Origin: Bacteroidaceae bacterium
GTDB lineage: Bacteria > Bacteroidota > Bacteroidia > Bacteroidales > Bacteroidaceae
DNA length: 64,000 bases
Reading direction: 5' to 3'
NCBI GenBank assembly: GCA_902362595.1
Contig: CABIXF010000005.1
Span: forward strand, 74,847 to 138,846
The first letter of the stretch is position 1; each line of letters starts with the position of its first letter. The notes under the pieces are model-generated. The model saw only the letters and a program-made list of their open reading frames with translations. It had not been told where the DNA came from and ran no database searches. The position numbers and the translations under genes were made by a program. Positions 1 to 9,875 of this stretch are shown here, piece after piece.

Positions 1-442
1 AAGAATAAAACTCGCTTCGTACGTTCTTGGGACTGAAAATCTTGGTGGCCCTTCGGATGAACCAGAGCATGAGGAAACCTTTCAGAAAACCGATGAAGAA
101 ACTGCAGATAATGACCAGGTCGATGTTTTGCGAACGGGCACATATCCAACTGAGAAAGAATTGCAGGGTCAGGTCGGTCAGCAACAGGAACTTGGAGGAA
201 AGGGCATCGAGCACTTTGGGAACAATGGGATAGGCCACAGCCATTCCGGCCGAAGCGGCATAATACCCCATGGTGATGTCTTCAGTGTGGGTGCCCAATG
301 TGTTGGACACTTCAAGCATGCTTCCGGTGTAGGAACCGTTCAGCATGGTGACAGGCAGGATGATGGTGAAGATGCATATCATTCCTAGCCAGTCGGGAAC
401 CCATTGACGTACGGGGACGTCCAGTTGTTGCATGGTCATCAT
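1..442 (-). CDS. MFS drug-efflux transporter, N-terminal part (cut by window edge)
   Basis: About 147 N-terminal residues of an inner-membrane transporter are visible; the rest lies beyond position 1. The visible part has a short cytoplasmic start (MTMQQLDVPVRQWVPDW) followed by hydrophobic helices, as in the 14-helix DHA2/EmrB branch of the major facilitator superfamily. It directly follows an EmrA-like adaptor and a TolC-like channel on the same strand, the usual make-up of a tripartite drug-efflux pump. The start ATG at 442 overlaps the adaptor stop (ATGA), so translation is probably coupled; in-frame ATGs at 439 and 433 are alternatives. Substrate cannot be told from sequence. Confidence 0.8.
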   Translation of the reverse strand, partial: MMTMQQLDVPVRQWVPDWLGMICIFTIILPVTMLNGSYTGSMLEVSNTLGTHTEDITMGYYAASAGMAVAYPIVPKVLDALSSKFLLLTDLTLQFFLSWICARSQNIDLVIICSFFIGFLKGFLMLWFIRRATKIFSPKNVRSEFYS

Positions 443-1503
443 TTGCGTAAGGCTTCTGTTTCTACCATCATACCGGCTCTCAATTCGCTCATCTCTTCAG
501 GAGAAATGTCTTTCAGGTCTATTCTCACAGGAATTCGCTGCTGTACCTTCACGAAATTTCCGGCAGAATTGTCGGTAGGTACCAGCGAGTATTTGGAACC
601 GGTCGCTTCTGAGATGGCTGTCACCGTCCCGTGGAAGACTTTTCCGGGAAAGGCATCGACCTTGATACGTACTTCCTGACCAATGTAGATGTGGACAATT
701 TGGGTTTCCTTATAGTTGGCTGTCACCCATTTGTCTGTGTTTCGGACCAGGTAGGAGATGGTTTGTCCGGCTTGTACGAATTGTCCGGGTTCAAGGGTTC
801 TGCGTCCCATGTATCCGTCGTATGGCGCAGTGAGTACGGTATAAGAAAGATTCAGCTTGGCCAGATCCAGGTCGGCTTCCTTGAGCAGGATGGCTGCTTC
901 GGCACTGGTGGTTTTCTTGCTGGTTTCTGTGAACTGTGATTTCGCAGCCTTATGTTGTGCCAGCAGGGCTTGGTAGCGGGCTTTTGCGGCCTCATAAGAG
1001 GCTTTTGCCTGTTCGTACTGCTGTTCGGGGACCGATTCTTCCTGCAACAGACGGGCAAAGCGGTGATAATCCTGCTCCAGTTGCCACAGTTTGGCTTTTG
1101 CTTCGGCAATGTTGGCTTCCTGCACTGCCACGTTGGTTTGTGAGGTCTCTATGCCGGAATGTAGTACGTCGCGTGAACCTTGCACATCCAGCAGGGCTGC
1201 TTCGGCCTCCTTGACCTTTATCTGATATTCGCGGTTGTCCAGTATCAGCAGCGTATCTCCTTGATGTACATATTGATGTTCCTTGAAGCGGACTTCCTTG
1301 ATGTAGCCCGAAGCGCGTATGTTCAAGGGGGCTACATACTGGTCGATGAATGCATCGTTCGTGATTTCATAATGAATGTATTTCCAGAAGTAGTTGCCCA
1401 CCCATACCAGTCCGGAGCCGGCAATCAGTATGCAGAGTAAGTTGAGAATGATATTCTGCAGTCTTCTCTTCCGTAGTTTGCTATGAGTCTCTTTTAGTGT
1501 CAT
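439..1503 (-). CDS. HlyD/EmrA-family periplasmic adaptor
   Basis: Membrane-fusion adaptor of 354 residues joining an inner-membrane pump to an outer-membrane channel. It has one N-terminal membrane helix (about residues 17-40), a first half-lipoyl motif around residues 60-110, a long Ala/Gln/Glu-rich coiled-coil hairpin (about 115-215), the second lipoyl half with LTAPYDGYMGRRTLEPGQFV, and a beta-barrel region. This order is typical of EmrA/HlyD proteins. It lies between the TolC-like gene and the MFS gene on one strand with short gaps, so the three form one efflux operon, likely controlled by the upstream MarR gene. Confidence 0.9.
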   Translation of the reverse strand: MTLKETHSKLRKRRLQNIILNLLCILIAGSGLVWVGNYFWKYIHYEITNDAFIDQYVAPLNIRASGYIKEVRFKEHQYVHQGDTLLILDNREYQIKVKEAEAALLDVQGSRDVLHSGIETSQTNVAVQEANIAEAKAKLWQLEQDYHRFARLLQEESVPEQQYEQAKASYEAAKARYQALLAQHKAAKSQFTETSKKTTSAEAAILLKEADLDLAKLNLSYTVLTAPYDGYMGRRTLEPGQFVQAGQTISYLVRNTDKWVTANYKETQIVHIYIGQEVRIKVDAFPGKVFHGTVTAISEATGSKYSLVPTDNSAGNFVKVQQRIPVRIDLKDISPEEMSELRAGMMVETEALRK

Positions 1504-1524
1504 ATTCTTGTAGGATTGAATGGG

Positions 1525-2847
1525 TTATAATCTTCCGCAGACTTTCTGCAGTTGGTAATAGGTGTAAATGATTCGTGTGCGTGAGGCTGTCAGCTGAAGC
1601 TCGGCATTGAGCAGGACAGAGTTGGCATCCAACAAATCGGTCAGTATGGCCAGTTGGTTCATATAACGGTTCTGCATGATACGATAGTTTTCCTGTGCCT
1701 GACGGACAGAGAGTTTCCAGGCGTCAGCCTGCTGCAGGGCTTCTTTGTGGCGGAGAATCGCATTGTAAATGTCCATCTGGAGCTGTTGCTTTTTCAGTTC
1801 CTCTTCTTTCTTTTGCACGGACACCTGCAATTGGCTTTCCTTGATTTTATGGTCGGACTTGAATAAGGACGAGAGGGGATAGGAAACCGAAAGTCCGATG
1901 TTCCAGTTGTTGTTATACAAATCGGTCATGGTACGGGTGATAGGCCGCGCCAGCGTGTTGGATGCGTACAGGTTGACATTGGGCTTGCGGGAGGCGCGGT
2001 TCATCTGTATTTGGTTCCGGGCCAGTTCGGTTTCTTTTTGCAGCAGTTTCATGTCTGGGGCCTGCTCGTAAGCCGACAGGAGATAGGCTTCGTAGCTTTC
2101 CAGGGGAGTAGCCTTCTGCAGCAATGTGGTGTCGGGCTTTATAATCCGGTTCTCGGAATTTCCCAGCAGCAGGTTCAGTTGTTGGGATACGATGAGGATA
2201 CTGTTCTCTGTTTCTTGCAGAGAAAGCCGGTCGTTGGTGAGTTGCATCTCACTGCGCAGCACATCGTTGTTGGTGATGAGTCCTTCTTTCTTCATCTGCC
2301 GTATGTCTTGCAGGCGCCGAAGCGACTCTTCGATGTTACGGGTAAGCACGATGTGTTGCTTGAACAAGGTAAAGAGGTTCAAGTATTGGTTGAGTAACCC
2401 CAGTTTGATGTCAGCTTGATTGCTCATTCGTTGCAAGCCTGCGATTTCTTTTTCAATGTCTGCCTTACGGATGGAACAGCGGATTTTTCCTCCCTGATAC
2501 AGCGGTTGGTTGAAGTCGACCGTATAGTTTTGCGACCAGTTGGGAGTGTCCGGATAAGTAGGATGGGAAAGCCCTTCCTGAAAGACCACAGGTTGTCCGA
2601 TAACTCCTCCTTTGAGACCGATTTCCAGGTCGGGGAGCAAGACTGTTTGGGCATGACGTTTTCGTTCATAGGCCATTCTTTCTTTCAGGCTGTCGGCTTG
2701 CAGCCGCAGACTGCTTTTTACTCCCGATTCAAAAAGCTGTTCTACGGATAGGAACAGCGAATCTTGTTGCGCCATAACCGGGAGGATAAGAAAGAAATTT
2801 CCGATGAGAAGTAGGATTCGTAGGGTGCTAGAAGTCTTCGAGAACAT
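1525..2847 (-). CDS. TolC-like outer-membrane efflux channel
   Basis: Outer-membrane factor of 440 residues. An N-terminal signal peptide (residues 1 to about 26, ending ILPVMAQ) is followed by two repeated helical halves rich in Gln, Leu and Asn, as in the OEP/TolC family. The conserved pattern NIGLSVSYPLSS near residue 315 is typical of the channel's second half. The start ATG overlaps the end of the marR gene by 20 bp, indicating one transcript marR-channel-adaptor-pump. It should form the exit duct for the EmrAB-like pump encoded downstream. Confidence 0.9.
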   Translation of the reverse strand: MFSKTSSTLRILLLIGNFFLILPVMAQQDSLFLSVEQLFESGVKSSLRLQADSLKERMAYERKRHAQTVLLPDLEIGLKGGVIGQPVVFQEGLSHPTYPDTPNWSQNYTVDFNQPLYQGGKIRCSIRKADIEKEIAGLQRMSNQADIKLGLLNQYLNLFTLFKQHIVLTRNIEESLRRLQDIRQMKKEGLITNNDVLRSEMQLTNDRLSLQETENSILIVSQQLNLLLGNSENRIIKPDTTLLQKATPLESYEAYLLSAYEQAPDMKLLQKETELARNQIQMNRASRKPNVNLYASNTLARPITRTMTDLYNNNWNIGLSVSYPLSSLFKSDHKIKESQLQVSVQKKEEELKKQQLQMDIYNAILRHKEALQQADAWKLSVRQAQENYRIMQNRYMNQLAILTDLLDANSVLLNAELQLTASRTRIIYTYYQLQKVCGRL

Positions 2848-3268
2848 TTTGCACTGTTTTTAGTTCAGATAAAATATTTCCGGTTCGTTCGGTAGATAAG
2901 ATATGCTCCGCATTGGCATATACTAAATTGAGGATTGGGCGGATTTGGACTTTGAGGTTTTCTCCTTCCAGGGTAAGATACACCAGCTTGTTTCGGCGGT
3001 CATTGGGATCCTCCTTGCGATAGACATATCCTTTTTTCTCCAGGTTGTTCATCAGGTTGGTCAGGCAGGCCTTGTCTTTAGCGGTTCGCTCTGCCAGTGC
3101 CTGCTGGGTGATACCTTGTTCATGCCAAAGACTGCTCAGCACTTGAAGCATCTCGAAAGTGATGCCTGCATGATTCTCTTTTAGAGTGCGTTGCATGGCG
3201 CGTCGGAATGCCATGCGGGTACGGAAAATCTGTATCATGAGTTCCCGGAATTCTCCTCCTTCTTCCAT
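2828..3268 (-). CDS. MarR-family transcriptional regulator
   Basis: A 146-residue winged-helix regulator starting at MEEGGEFREL (ATG 3268). A longer upstream reading overlaps the end of recQ and is rejected because a good promoter lies just upstream of 3268. The winged helix is visible as GITQQALAERTAKDKACLTNLMNNLEKKGYV followed by the DPNDRRNK wing, the MarR signature. It is the first gene of the efflux operon and probably represses it, responding to small phenolic or lipophilic ligands as in this family; the ligand is unknown. Confidence 0.88.
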   Translation of the reverse strand: MEEGGEFRELMIQIFRTRMAFRRAMQRTLKENHAGITFEMLQVLSSLWHEQGITQQALAERTAKDKACLTNLMNNLEKKGYVYRKEDPNDRRNKLVYLTLEGENLKVQIRPILNLVYANAEHILSTERTGNILSELKTVQNVLEDF

Positions 3269-3296
3269 GTGGATCAAGTTTTTTGGTGTTTTCCGG

Positions 3297-3328
3297 CAAA
3301 GATACGTCTTTTTTTTAGAATAGTAAAA
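3297..3328 (-). promoter_or_regulatory. Promoter of the marR-efflux operon
   Basis: On the minus strand a perfect Bacteroidetes -7 box TATCTTTG (3304-3297) has TTTT at the -33 position, 20 nt upstream. The expected transcription start is about 20 nt before the ATG at 3268, and the region is free of other genes except the recQ tail. Confidence 0.6.
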
Positions 3329-3350
3329 TGTTTGACTAATATAAACTCGC

Positions 3351-5246
3351 TTAAAGGAGTAGTCGGCCATTTTCCTGATGGATGATTTCTTCCGACAGGA
3401 GATAGGCTATGACTTTGGTCACTTGTTCCTCCGGGGCCTGAATTTGGGTTTTGAGTTCTTGCGGAGAAAAAGGAGAAGTCTTTAGTAAAGCAAGTATCTG
3501 GTGACTGATTTCGTCAAACTGGCTTTGTTTAAGTCCGGAGTGATGGTGTTGCAGGCATACATCGCATTGTCCACAGTTGTGCTCGTTCTTCTCACCGAAA
3601 TAATGGAGTAGCATGCGGCTTCGGCATTTGTTTTCACTTTCAGCATATTCTATCATGGCCTCTATTCGCCGGCGGTAGCTTTCTTTTCGTTCCTCATACA
3701 CTTCCTTGCTCAAGTAAATACGGTCAGTCTCTTGTCGTTCACGGGTGTAAATGATGTAGGGAGTTTTTTTCCCGGGAATGTAGTGCAAGATGTGCTGTCG
3801 GGTCAGAAAGAGCAAGGTTTCGTAGATTTGTGGCCTGCTCAATCCGGAACGTTTGGCCAGCAGCTCTTCATTAATATACGCATAATCCGTGAAAAGTCCG
3901 GTATAGGTCCGCAGTAGAATACGAATCAGTTTTTCCGTATCTGCGTTTTGCTCATGAATGCGGTATAGTTCTTCCTTGGTGAGGGTGAACATGATTCGGG
4001 AGGCATTGTCCTGTTCATCGGTATATTCCAGGTAGCCGGCGCGTGTCAGGATTTTCAGCGCACTGTCGGTCTGTACAGGAAAATGCTTGAAATTGTGGCA
4101 GAATTCATCCAAATTGAAGGCGAAGGTACAGCCCAATCCGTCTCCCATGGCCATCTGGTAGTAGAAATTGATGTCTTCGTACACTTTCCGGATATAGTCT
4201 TTTTCAGGAAAAGTGTCGCTAATTCGTTGTTTGAGGGTAATCTTGTCGCGGGGACAGAACAACAGTACTGCATACGCTTTCATGCCGTCTCTTCCGGCTC
4301 GTCCTGCCTCCTGAAAGTATGCCTCGGGGGAGTCGGGTACATCGGCATGAATCACCAGACGTACATCGGGCTTATCAATTCCCATACCGAAAGCATTGGT
4401 CGCCACCATGACACGATATTCTCCTTTCAGCCAAGCTTTTTGACGTAGGTCTTTGGTCTCATCACTGAGTCCGGCATGGTAGAATGTGGCTGTAATGTGG
4501 TTCCGGTTCAGGAGCTGGGCTATTTCTTTGGTTTTTTTCCGGTTGCGTGTGTAAACAATGCTGGAACCATTTACCCGTTGCAGGATGTGCAACATTTCGC
4601 CTTCTTTGTCTTCCGTGTGGCGGACAATATAGGCCAGATTCTTCCGCTCGAAACTCATGCGGAATACATTCTCCTGGCGGAACTGGAGTCGCTCTTGGAT
4701 GTCCTTGACCACTTCCGGAGTGGCTGTGGCCGTCAGGGCAATGACGGGAACTCCCGGAAGCAGTTGCCGGATGTCGGCTATTTTCAGGTAAGCAGGGCGG
4801 AAATCGTATCCCCATTGTGAGATGCAATGGGATTCATCCACGGTAATGAGGCTTACGTGCATGCTGCGAAGCTTAATCTGAAAGATTTCGGTTCCTAGTC
4901 TTTCCGGTGAGATGTAAAGAAATTTGTAGTTGCCGAAAATGCAGTTTTCCAATGCAATCAGAATTTCTTCTCGCGTCATGCCGGAATAAACCGCAGTGGC
5001 CTTGATACCCCGTTCACGCAGGTTTCTTACCTGGTCTTTCATCAGGGCAATCAGGGGGGTAATGACCAGACACAATCCTTCCTGGGCGAGGGCCGGCACT
5101 TGGAAAGTAATGGATTTACCTCCTCCTGTGGGCATAAGCCCCAAAGTGTCCTTGCCTTCGCCTACGCTGCGGATGATATCTTCCTGTATGCCTCGGAAGT
5201 GGTCGTATCCCCAGTATTGTTTCAGGATTTTCAGATAGTCGGCCAT
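3351..5246 (-). CDS. recQ: ATP-dependent DNA helicase RecQ
   Basis: A 3'-5' superfamily 2 DNA helicase of 631 residues acting in recombination and fork repair. Visible motifs are Walker A TGGGKS (about 40-46), the DESH Walker B box with ISQWGYDFRP (aromatic-rich loop), TATATPEV, and motif VI QEAGRAGRDG (about 318-327). The zinc site follows (CRSRMLLHYFGE then CGQCDVC, about 520-550), with a winged-helix RQC region at the C terminus. There is no recognisable HRDC domain, so it is a short RecQ. It sits immediately downstream of recJ (6-bp gap), a common repair-gene pairing in Bacteroidetes. Confidence 0.95.
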   Translation of the reverse strand: MADYLKILKQYWGYDHFRGIQEDIIRSVGEGKDTLGLMPTGGGKSITFQVPALAQEGLCLVITPLIALMKDQVRNLRERGIKATAVYSGMTREEILIALENCIFGNYKFLYISPERLGTEIFQIKLRSMHVSLITVDESHCISQWGYDFRPAYLKIADIRQLLPGVPVIALTATATPEVVKDIQERLQFRQENVFRMSFERKNLAYIVRHTEDKEGEMLHILQRVNGSSIVYTRNRKKTKEIAQLLNRNHITATFYHAGLSDETKDLRQKAWLKGEYRVMVATNAFGMGIDKPDVRLVIHADVPDSPEAYFQEAGRAGRDGMKAYAVLLFCPRDKITLKQRISDTFPEKDYIRKVYEDINFYYQMAMGDGLGCTFAFNLDEFCHNFKHFPVQTDSALKILTRAGYLEYTDEQDNASRIMFTLTKEELYRIHEQNADTEKLIRILLRTYTGLFTDYAYINEELLAKRSGLSRPQIYETLLFLTRQHILHYIPGKKTPYIIYTRERQETDRIYLSKEVYEERKESYRRRIEAMIEYAESENKCRSRMLLHYFGEKNEHNCGQCDVCLQHHHSGLKQSQFDEISHQILALLKTSPFSPQELKTQIQAPEEQVTKVIAYLLSEEIIHQENGRLLL

Positions 5247-5252
5247 GGATTT

Positions 5253-6974
5253 CTAGCTTCGACTCGGCTTGATGTCTTCAATCTGCAATTGGATTTCTCC
5301 TCGTTTATGGGTATTTTCCTCGATGGTATAGCAGATGTTGAACGATTGCTTGGTCTTTATGTAGCGGACTTGTGAGCTTTGTCCGAAAGCGATGCCATTC
5401 ATTACGTTGTTCGATTTGTTGTCTACCAACTCCAGCTTGATGTGTTCCTGGTCTCTGCCTACCACCTTGCTGGTACCGTAATCATACACGTTCAGTGTGG
5501 CAAAGATAGGCTTGTGGTTTTCCGGACCAAACGGATTGAACTTCTTCAAGTCGAAGAAAAACTTCGGAGTGATGTCTCTGAAATCCAGTTGTGCATCAAT
5601 CTGAATGGTGGCATTGGTTTGTTCCGGAAGAATGTGGTTGGTGACATATTCTTCAAACCGGCGGGTAAATTCCGGCACATTTTCCACCTTCATGGAGAGC
5701 CCGGCGGCATAGGTATGTCCGCCAAAATTTTCCAATAAATCGCGGCAATATTCGATGGCTTTATATACGTCGAAACCCGATACGGAACGTGCAGAACCTG
5801 TGGCCAGGTTGTCTGTGCGTGTCAGTACCACGGCTGGGCGATAGTAAATTTCCGTCAGTCGGGAAGCTACGATACCGATGACCCCCTTGTGCCAGTCTTC
5901 ATTGAAGATGACAATCGATCTTCTTTCAGACAGGTCGGACAGGTTGTCTACAATTTTGTTGGCTTCCTCCGTCATGCTTTTATCCAGATCCTTTCGCGTT
6001 TCATTGTAACTGTTGATGCGGTTGGCTTTTTTCAGTGCGGAGGCAAAATCCTTTTCAATTAAAAGGTCGACAGCTTCTTTTCCATTCTGGATGCGTCCGG
6101 AGGCATTGATACGTGGTCCGATTTTGAATACGATGTCACTCATCGTGATTTCTCTTTCAGCCAGTCCGCATACGTCAATGATAGCTTTCAGTCCAATACT
6201 CGGATTGGAGTTCAGCTGGCGGAGTCCGTGATAGGCCAAGATGCGGTTCTCTCCCATGATAGGTACAATGTCGGAAGCAATGCTGACGGCTACCAAGTCA
6301 AGCAGGGGAGTCAACTGATGAAATTCGATTCCGTTGTTCAGGGCAAAAGCTTGCATGAACTTGAAGCCTACTCCGCATCCGGAGAGATGTTCATACGGGT
6401 AAGTAGAATCAAACCTTTTGGCATTCAAAATTGCGACAGCTGGGGGAAGCACTTCATCAGGTACGTGGTGATCACAGATAATGAAGTCGATACCTTTTTC
6501 TTTGGCATAACTGATTTCCTCAACGGCTTTGATGCCACAATCGAGTACAATGACCAGTTTTACTCCTGTTTCATAAGCATAGTCTACTCCTTTTTTTGAC
6601 ACGCCATACCCTTCATTATATCTGTCGGGGATATAATAGTCGATGTTCGAGTAGAACTGTTGCAAAAACTTGAAAACCAGTGCGACGGCTGTAGTTCCGT
6701 CCACGTCGTAGTCTCCATACACCAGAATTCTCTCTTTGCGTCCCATGGCCAGATTGAGGCGTTCCACAGCTACATCCATATCTTTCATTAGAAACGGATC
6801 GTGTAAGTCGTTCAGTTGCGGGCGGAAGAAAAGCTTGGCTTCAGCAGCTGTATGTATTCCTCTTTCTTGTAGCAGTTTGCACAAGATGGGGCTGATGCCT
6901 ATTTCTCTGGAGAGGGCTCTAGCTGCTTCTCTTTCTGGGAGTGTAGGAGGTTGATAGTTCCATTTGTAGTTCAT
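5253..6974 (-). CDS. recJ: Single-stranded-DNA-specific exonuclease RecJ
   Basis: A 573-residue 5'-3' exonuclease of the DHH phosphoesterase superfamily. Metal-binding motifs are visible: DYDVDGTTA (about 97-105), DCGIK, the DHH triad in CDHHVPDEV, and the DHHA1 signature GGHTYAAGLS near residue 420. A C-terminal OB-type domain carries the end of the protein. It works with RecQ, encoded directly downstream, in processing DNA ends. Length and domain order are normal for the family. Confidence 0.95.
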   Translation of the reverse strand: MNYKWNYQPPTLPEREAARALSREIGISPILCKLLQERGIHTAAEAKLFFRPQLNDLHDPFLMKDMDVAVERLNLAMGRKERILVYGDYDVDGTTAVALVFKFLQQFYSNIDYYIPDRYNEGYGVSKKGVDYAYETGVKLVIVLDCGIKAVEEISYAKEKGIDFIICDHHVPDEVLPPAVAILNAKRFDSTYPYEHLSGCGVGFKFMQAFALNNGIEFHQLTPLLDLVAVSIASDIVPIMGENRILAYHGLRQLNSNPSIGLKAIIDVCGLAEREITMSDIVFKIGPRINASGRIQNGKEAVDLLIEKDFASALKKANRINSYNETRKDLDKSMTEEANKIVDNLSDLSERRSIVIFNEDWHKGVIGIVASRLTEIYYRPAVVLTRTDNLATGSARSVSGFDVYKAIEYCRDLLENFGGHTYAAGLSMKVENVPEFTRRFEEYVTNHILPEQTNATIQIDAQLDFRDITPKFFFDLKKFNPFGPENHKPIFATLNVYDYGTSKVVGRDQEHIKLELVDNKSNNVMNGIAFGQSSQVRYIKTKQSFNICYTIEENTHKRGEIQLQIEDIKPSRS

Positions 6975-7137
6975 TTATATATGTTTTTTTCTTTTTTTTC
7001 AGTTCACGTAAGGCGCTTCTTTATTTGGTTTGCAGGTGGTTTTATAAGATATATCCACTAAAGGAAGAACCTTGTTGTCTCAAATAAGTTACTTATTTCG
7101 GACTTCAATCCGTAAAATTAGTAAAAAGAAAGAAAAA

Positions 7138-7178
7138 AAGCGGCTCATTCCCTATTAAAATTATGGAATGAGTCGCTT
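7138..7178 (-). terminator. Intrinsic terminator of the C1-peptidase gene
   Basis: A 14-bp stem (7138-7151 with 7165-7178, one G-T pair) with a 13-nt loop; on the minus strand it is followed by a T-rich run. It lies 32 bp past the stop of the leftward peptidase gene. The rest of the 6975-7209 gap is AT-rich with no other feature recognised. Confidence 0.8.
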
Positions 7179-7209
7179 ATTATTTATAATGAGTCTATAT
7201 ATGAACTAT

Positions 7210-8403
7210 TTAAAGTCCCAGTTTTTTGGCGATATCAGCTGGGATTGCTTTTTTGTGAACTAGAATGTTCATCGTTTTATATTTAGCGAACGTCTTGGAA
7301 GCGTACCAGATACCTTTGTATTTTCCGCTTAATCCCCATGAATTTTTCACCATATAATATTCTTTACCGTTCTGGTCTTTGGCGATACCATAGATGAGCA
7401 TTCCGTGGTCGTCTGTGGTTTCCCAGTTGTCGAATGCGGTCTGTCTCATTTCCTGAGTTACCTCAATTTCCGGAAGCGGTTTGCTGGTTAGTTCTTTACG
7501 CTTGTCTGCCTTGCTTAATCCCAACCAGTGTGCCATATCTGAGCCTGTTAGTTCTGCCCCTTTTTCTACATTTGGGCATACAGCGATGCCGTCGCGAGTA
7601 AATCCTTCTTCGCTTACATCTGCTCCCCAGGCAAAGGTATATCCGTTGTTGATAGCGTTATCCATTACTTCCATCAGTTCGTCAATCGGCAGGTTGTAAG
7701 ATAAAGCATTACGCCAGTTGTCTTGTACTTCGATGCTGAACTGCTGGTAGAAAGGATGGTGTGTGTAAGATGTAAGTGAAACGTAATCGTCCATGTTCAG
7801 TCCTAATACTTCGTCGGCGAATGTTTTGGGAGTATAAGTTTTTCCTTTGTAAGTGAATTCTTTTGGGCATTCTCCGAGGTAAGTGTCATAGATTGCTGTA
7901 ACTCCTTTTTTCCACACTGGAGTCAGTTTGCTTTGTTTTCCTTTTCCAATGGCTTGTACATAGGCTTCTGCTACAGCATCCAATTCGTTGTGATTAGGAA
8001 GAGAATCTCCGTATTGGATGCCTGGCATAATTTCTTGAGGTACCATACCGTAGTTCTTGTAGCAGTAAACGATATCTTCAAAGCTACCGCCCGGAGAGAA
8101 AGAAGCATCTCCATGATAACGTACATAGTTTACAGCACGGTCTTCCATTGTTTTGTGTACCACAAACATTTCTGATAAATCGAATTCACCTTTTCCTGTA
8201 CGGAGCAATTCCGATTCCAGGAATCCTATGCTGGAAAAAGACCAGCAAGTACTAGAACGGTTCTGGTTTTTTATAGAGGTTATTGGGTTTTCTTTTACCG
8301 TTGTGAAAATAAATCCTTCGTCTGCTTTGTTTTTCTTGGGGTTCTTGGCATAGATGCTTCCAAAGCAAAGTCCCACTGCGGCTAATAAAATCAGTTTGTT
8401 CAT
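7210..8403 (-). CDS. Secreted C1-family cysteine peptidase (PepC/bleomycin-hydrolase-like)
   Basis: A 397-residue papain-fold peptidase with an N-terminal signal peptide (about residues 1-19, ending SIYA), so it acts in the periplasm or outside the cell. The catalytic Cys is in NQNRSSTCWSFSS (about 46-58), His in DDHGMLIYG and Asn in VKNSWG, the C1B arrangement. The signal peptide differs from the classical cytosolic PepC enzymes and is usual for Bacteroides versions. It is monocistronic: aminopeptidase P lies upstream with a 39-bp gap and a strong terminator follows. Confidence 0.88.
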   Translation of the reverse strand: MNKLILLAAVGLCFGSIYAKNPKKNKADEGFIFTTVKENPITSIKNQNRSSTCWSFSSIGFLESELLRTGKGEFDLSEMFVVHKTMEDRAVNYVRYHGDASFSPGGSFEDIVYCYKNYGMVPQEIMPGIQYGDSLPNHNELDAVAEAYVQAIGKGKQSKLTPVWKKGVTAIYDTYLGECPKEFTYKGKTYTPKTFADEVLGLNMDDYVSLTSYTHHPFYQQFSIEVQDNWRNALSYNLPIDELMEVMDNAINNGYTFAWGADVSEEGFTRDGIAVCPNVEKGAELTGSDMAHWLGLSKADKRKELTSKPLPEIEVTQEMRQTAFDNWETTDDHGMLIYGIAKDQNGKEYYMVKNSWGLSGKYKGIWYASKTFAKYKTMNILVHKKAIPADIAKKLGL

Positions 8404-8442
8404 TGTTTTGATGTAAAATGTTATAGGGTTAATAAATTGTTT

Positions 8443-9840
8443 TTATTCATTCATGATAGCTTCCACTTCGTCGAAGGTGATTGGAATATGCTTGTCACCC
8501 AAGAAACGAGAACCCTTTGAGGTAATCAGTATATCATCTTCCAAACGAATTCCCCCAAAGTCTTTGTATTTTTCAATTTCATCGAAATTCAGGAAGTCCG
8601 CATGTAATTTTTCAGCTTTCCATTTATCGATTAATGCGGGGATGAAATAACATCCAGGTTCATCGGTAATGACAAAACCTTCCTGCAAGCGGCGTCCCAT
8701 ACGAAGAGAGGCCAGTCCAAACTGGGTAGAAGGCTGCACTTCTTCATCGTAACCTACATAACATTGGCCCAGGTCCTCCATGTCGTGTACATCCAGTCCC
8801 ATCATGTGCCCCAGTCCATGTGGCAAAAACAAAGCATGTGCTCCGGCTGCGACTGCATCTTCTGTATTTCCTTTCATCAGTCCTAGTTCTTTCAAGCCAT
8901 TGGTCAATACTTTGCAGACTTCCAGATGTACGGATTTATAGGTTACTCCCGGACGTGCCAGTTCGAGGGCTTTGTCGTGGCAGGCCAATACAATACCGTA
9001 TACATCGCGCTGACGGCTGGTAAACTTTCCACCGACAGGGATAGTACGTGTATGGTCGGAGCAGTAATAATTCATTAACTCGGCTCCTGCATCGGTCAGC
9101 ATCATCCGGCCTTCTTTCAGGATATGACTGTGGTCATGATTGTGAAGTGTTTGTCCGTTCTGCGTCAGTATAGTGGCAAATGAAACCATTCGTCCGTAGG
9201 AAGAAGCGATGCCATCGAGTACTCCGGCTATGTATTGTTCTGAAACTCCAGGTTTACACAAACGCATGGCAGCAGTATGCATTTCATATCCTACGTTGCA
9301 AGCCTTGTCGATTTCTGCGATTTCGCATGCTTCTTTGGCGGCACGAAGGGAGATTACAGCTTTTATGAGTTCAATGGAAGCGTGCTGTTTGGTCATGGAT
9401 GCTTTGATGCCTGTCAATTCTTCGAGTAACAGCATGTTGTCGTAGCGGTAAGGAGGAAGAAAATGCACTTTTCTTCTTTGTGCGATGGCTTTTCCTACAA
9501 AGTCTTTCAGCATATCGAATGGATAGCTCTTCTCAATTCCCACCTGTGCGGCCAGTTCTTTGACACTGGGTTGAGGTCCCATCCAAATGATATCGTCCAT
9601 ATCCACGTCGTTTCCAAAAAAATAGTCTGTTCCGTTGTCTATATCAATGATTCCGGCATAACCCGGATGTGAGTGTCCGAAAAAATAGACAAAAGAACTG
9701 TCTTGACGAAATTTATATGTGTTGTCAGGATAATTGGCAGGTGCCTCGTTGTTGCCCAAAATAAGGACAATGCCGTTGCTCATTTTTTCTCGTAGAGCCT
9801 TCCGGCGTTTCTGATAAGTAAGTGAATCGAACATATTCAT
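8443..9840 (-). CDS. Xaa-Pro aminopeptidase (aminopeptidase P)
   Basis: A 465-residue M24-family metallopeptidase removing N-terminal residues that precede proline. It has an N-terminal creatinase-like domain and a C-terminal pita-bread domain with metal ligands visible in LTDAGAELMNYYCSDHTRTIPV (two Asp), the LPHGLGHMMGLDVHD His motif, and Glu residues in ITDEPGCY and GGIRLEDD. Length and order fit the PepP group. No signal peptide is seen, so it is cytosolic. A TACATTTG -7 box lies upstream. Confidence 0.9.
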   Translation of the reverse strand: MNMFDSLTYQKRRKALREKMSNGIVLILGNNEAPANYPDNTYKFRQDSSFVYFFGHSHPGYAGIIDIDNGTDYFFGNDVDMDDIIWMGPQPSVKELAAQVGIEKSYPFDMLKDFVGKAIAQRRKVHFLPPYRYDNMLLLEELTGIKASMTKQHASIELIKAVISLRAAKEACEIAEIDKACNVGYEMHTAAMRLCKPGVSEQYIAGVLDGIASSYGRMVSFATILTQNGQTLHNHDHSHILKEGRMMLTDAGAELMNYYCSDHTRTIPVGGKFTSRQRDVYGIVLACHDKALELARPGVTYKSVHLEVCKVLTNGLKELGLMKGNTEDAVAAGAHALFLPHGLGHMMGLDVHDMEDLGQCYVGYDEEVQPSTQFGLASLRMGRRLQEGFVITDEPGCYFIPALIDKWKAEKLHADFLNFDEIEKYKDFGGIRLEDDILITSKGSRFLGDKHIPITFDEVEAIMNE

Positions 9841-9875
9841 TTCATTTTAATATCACATTTGTGAAAATAATGTTG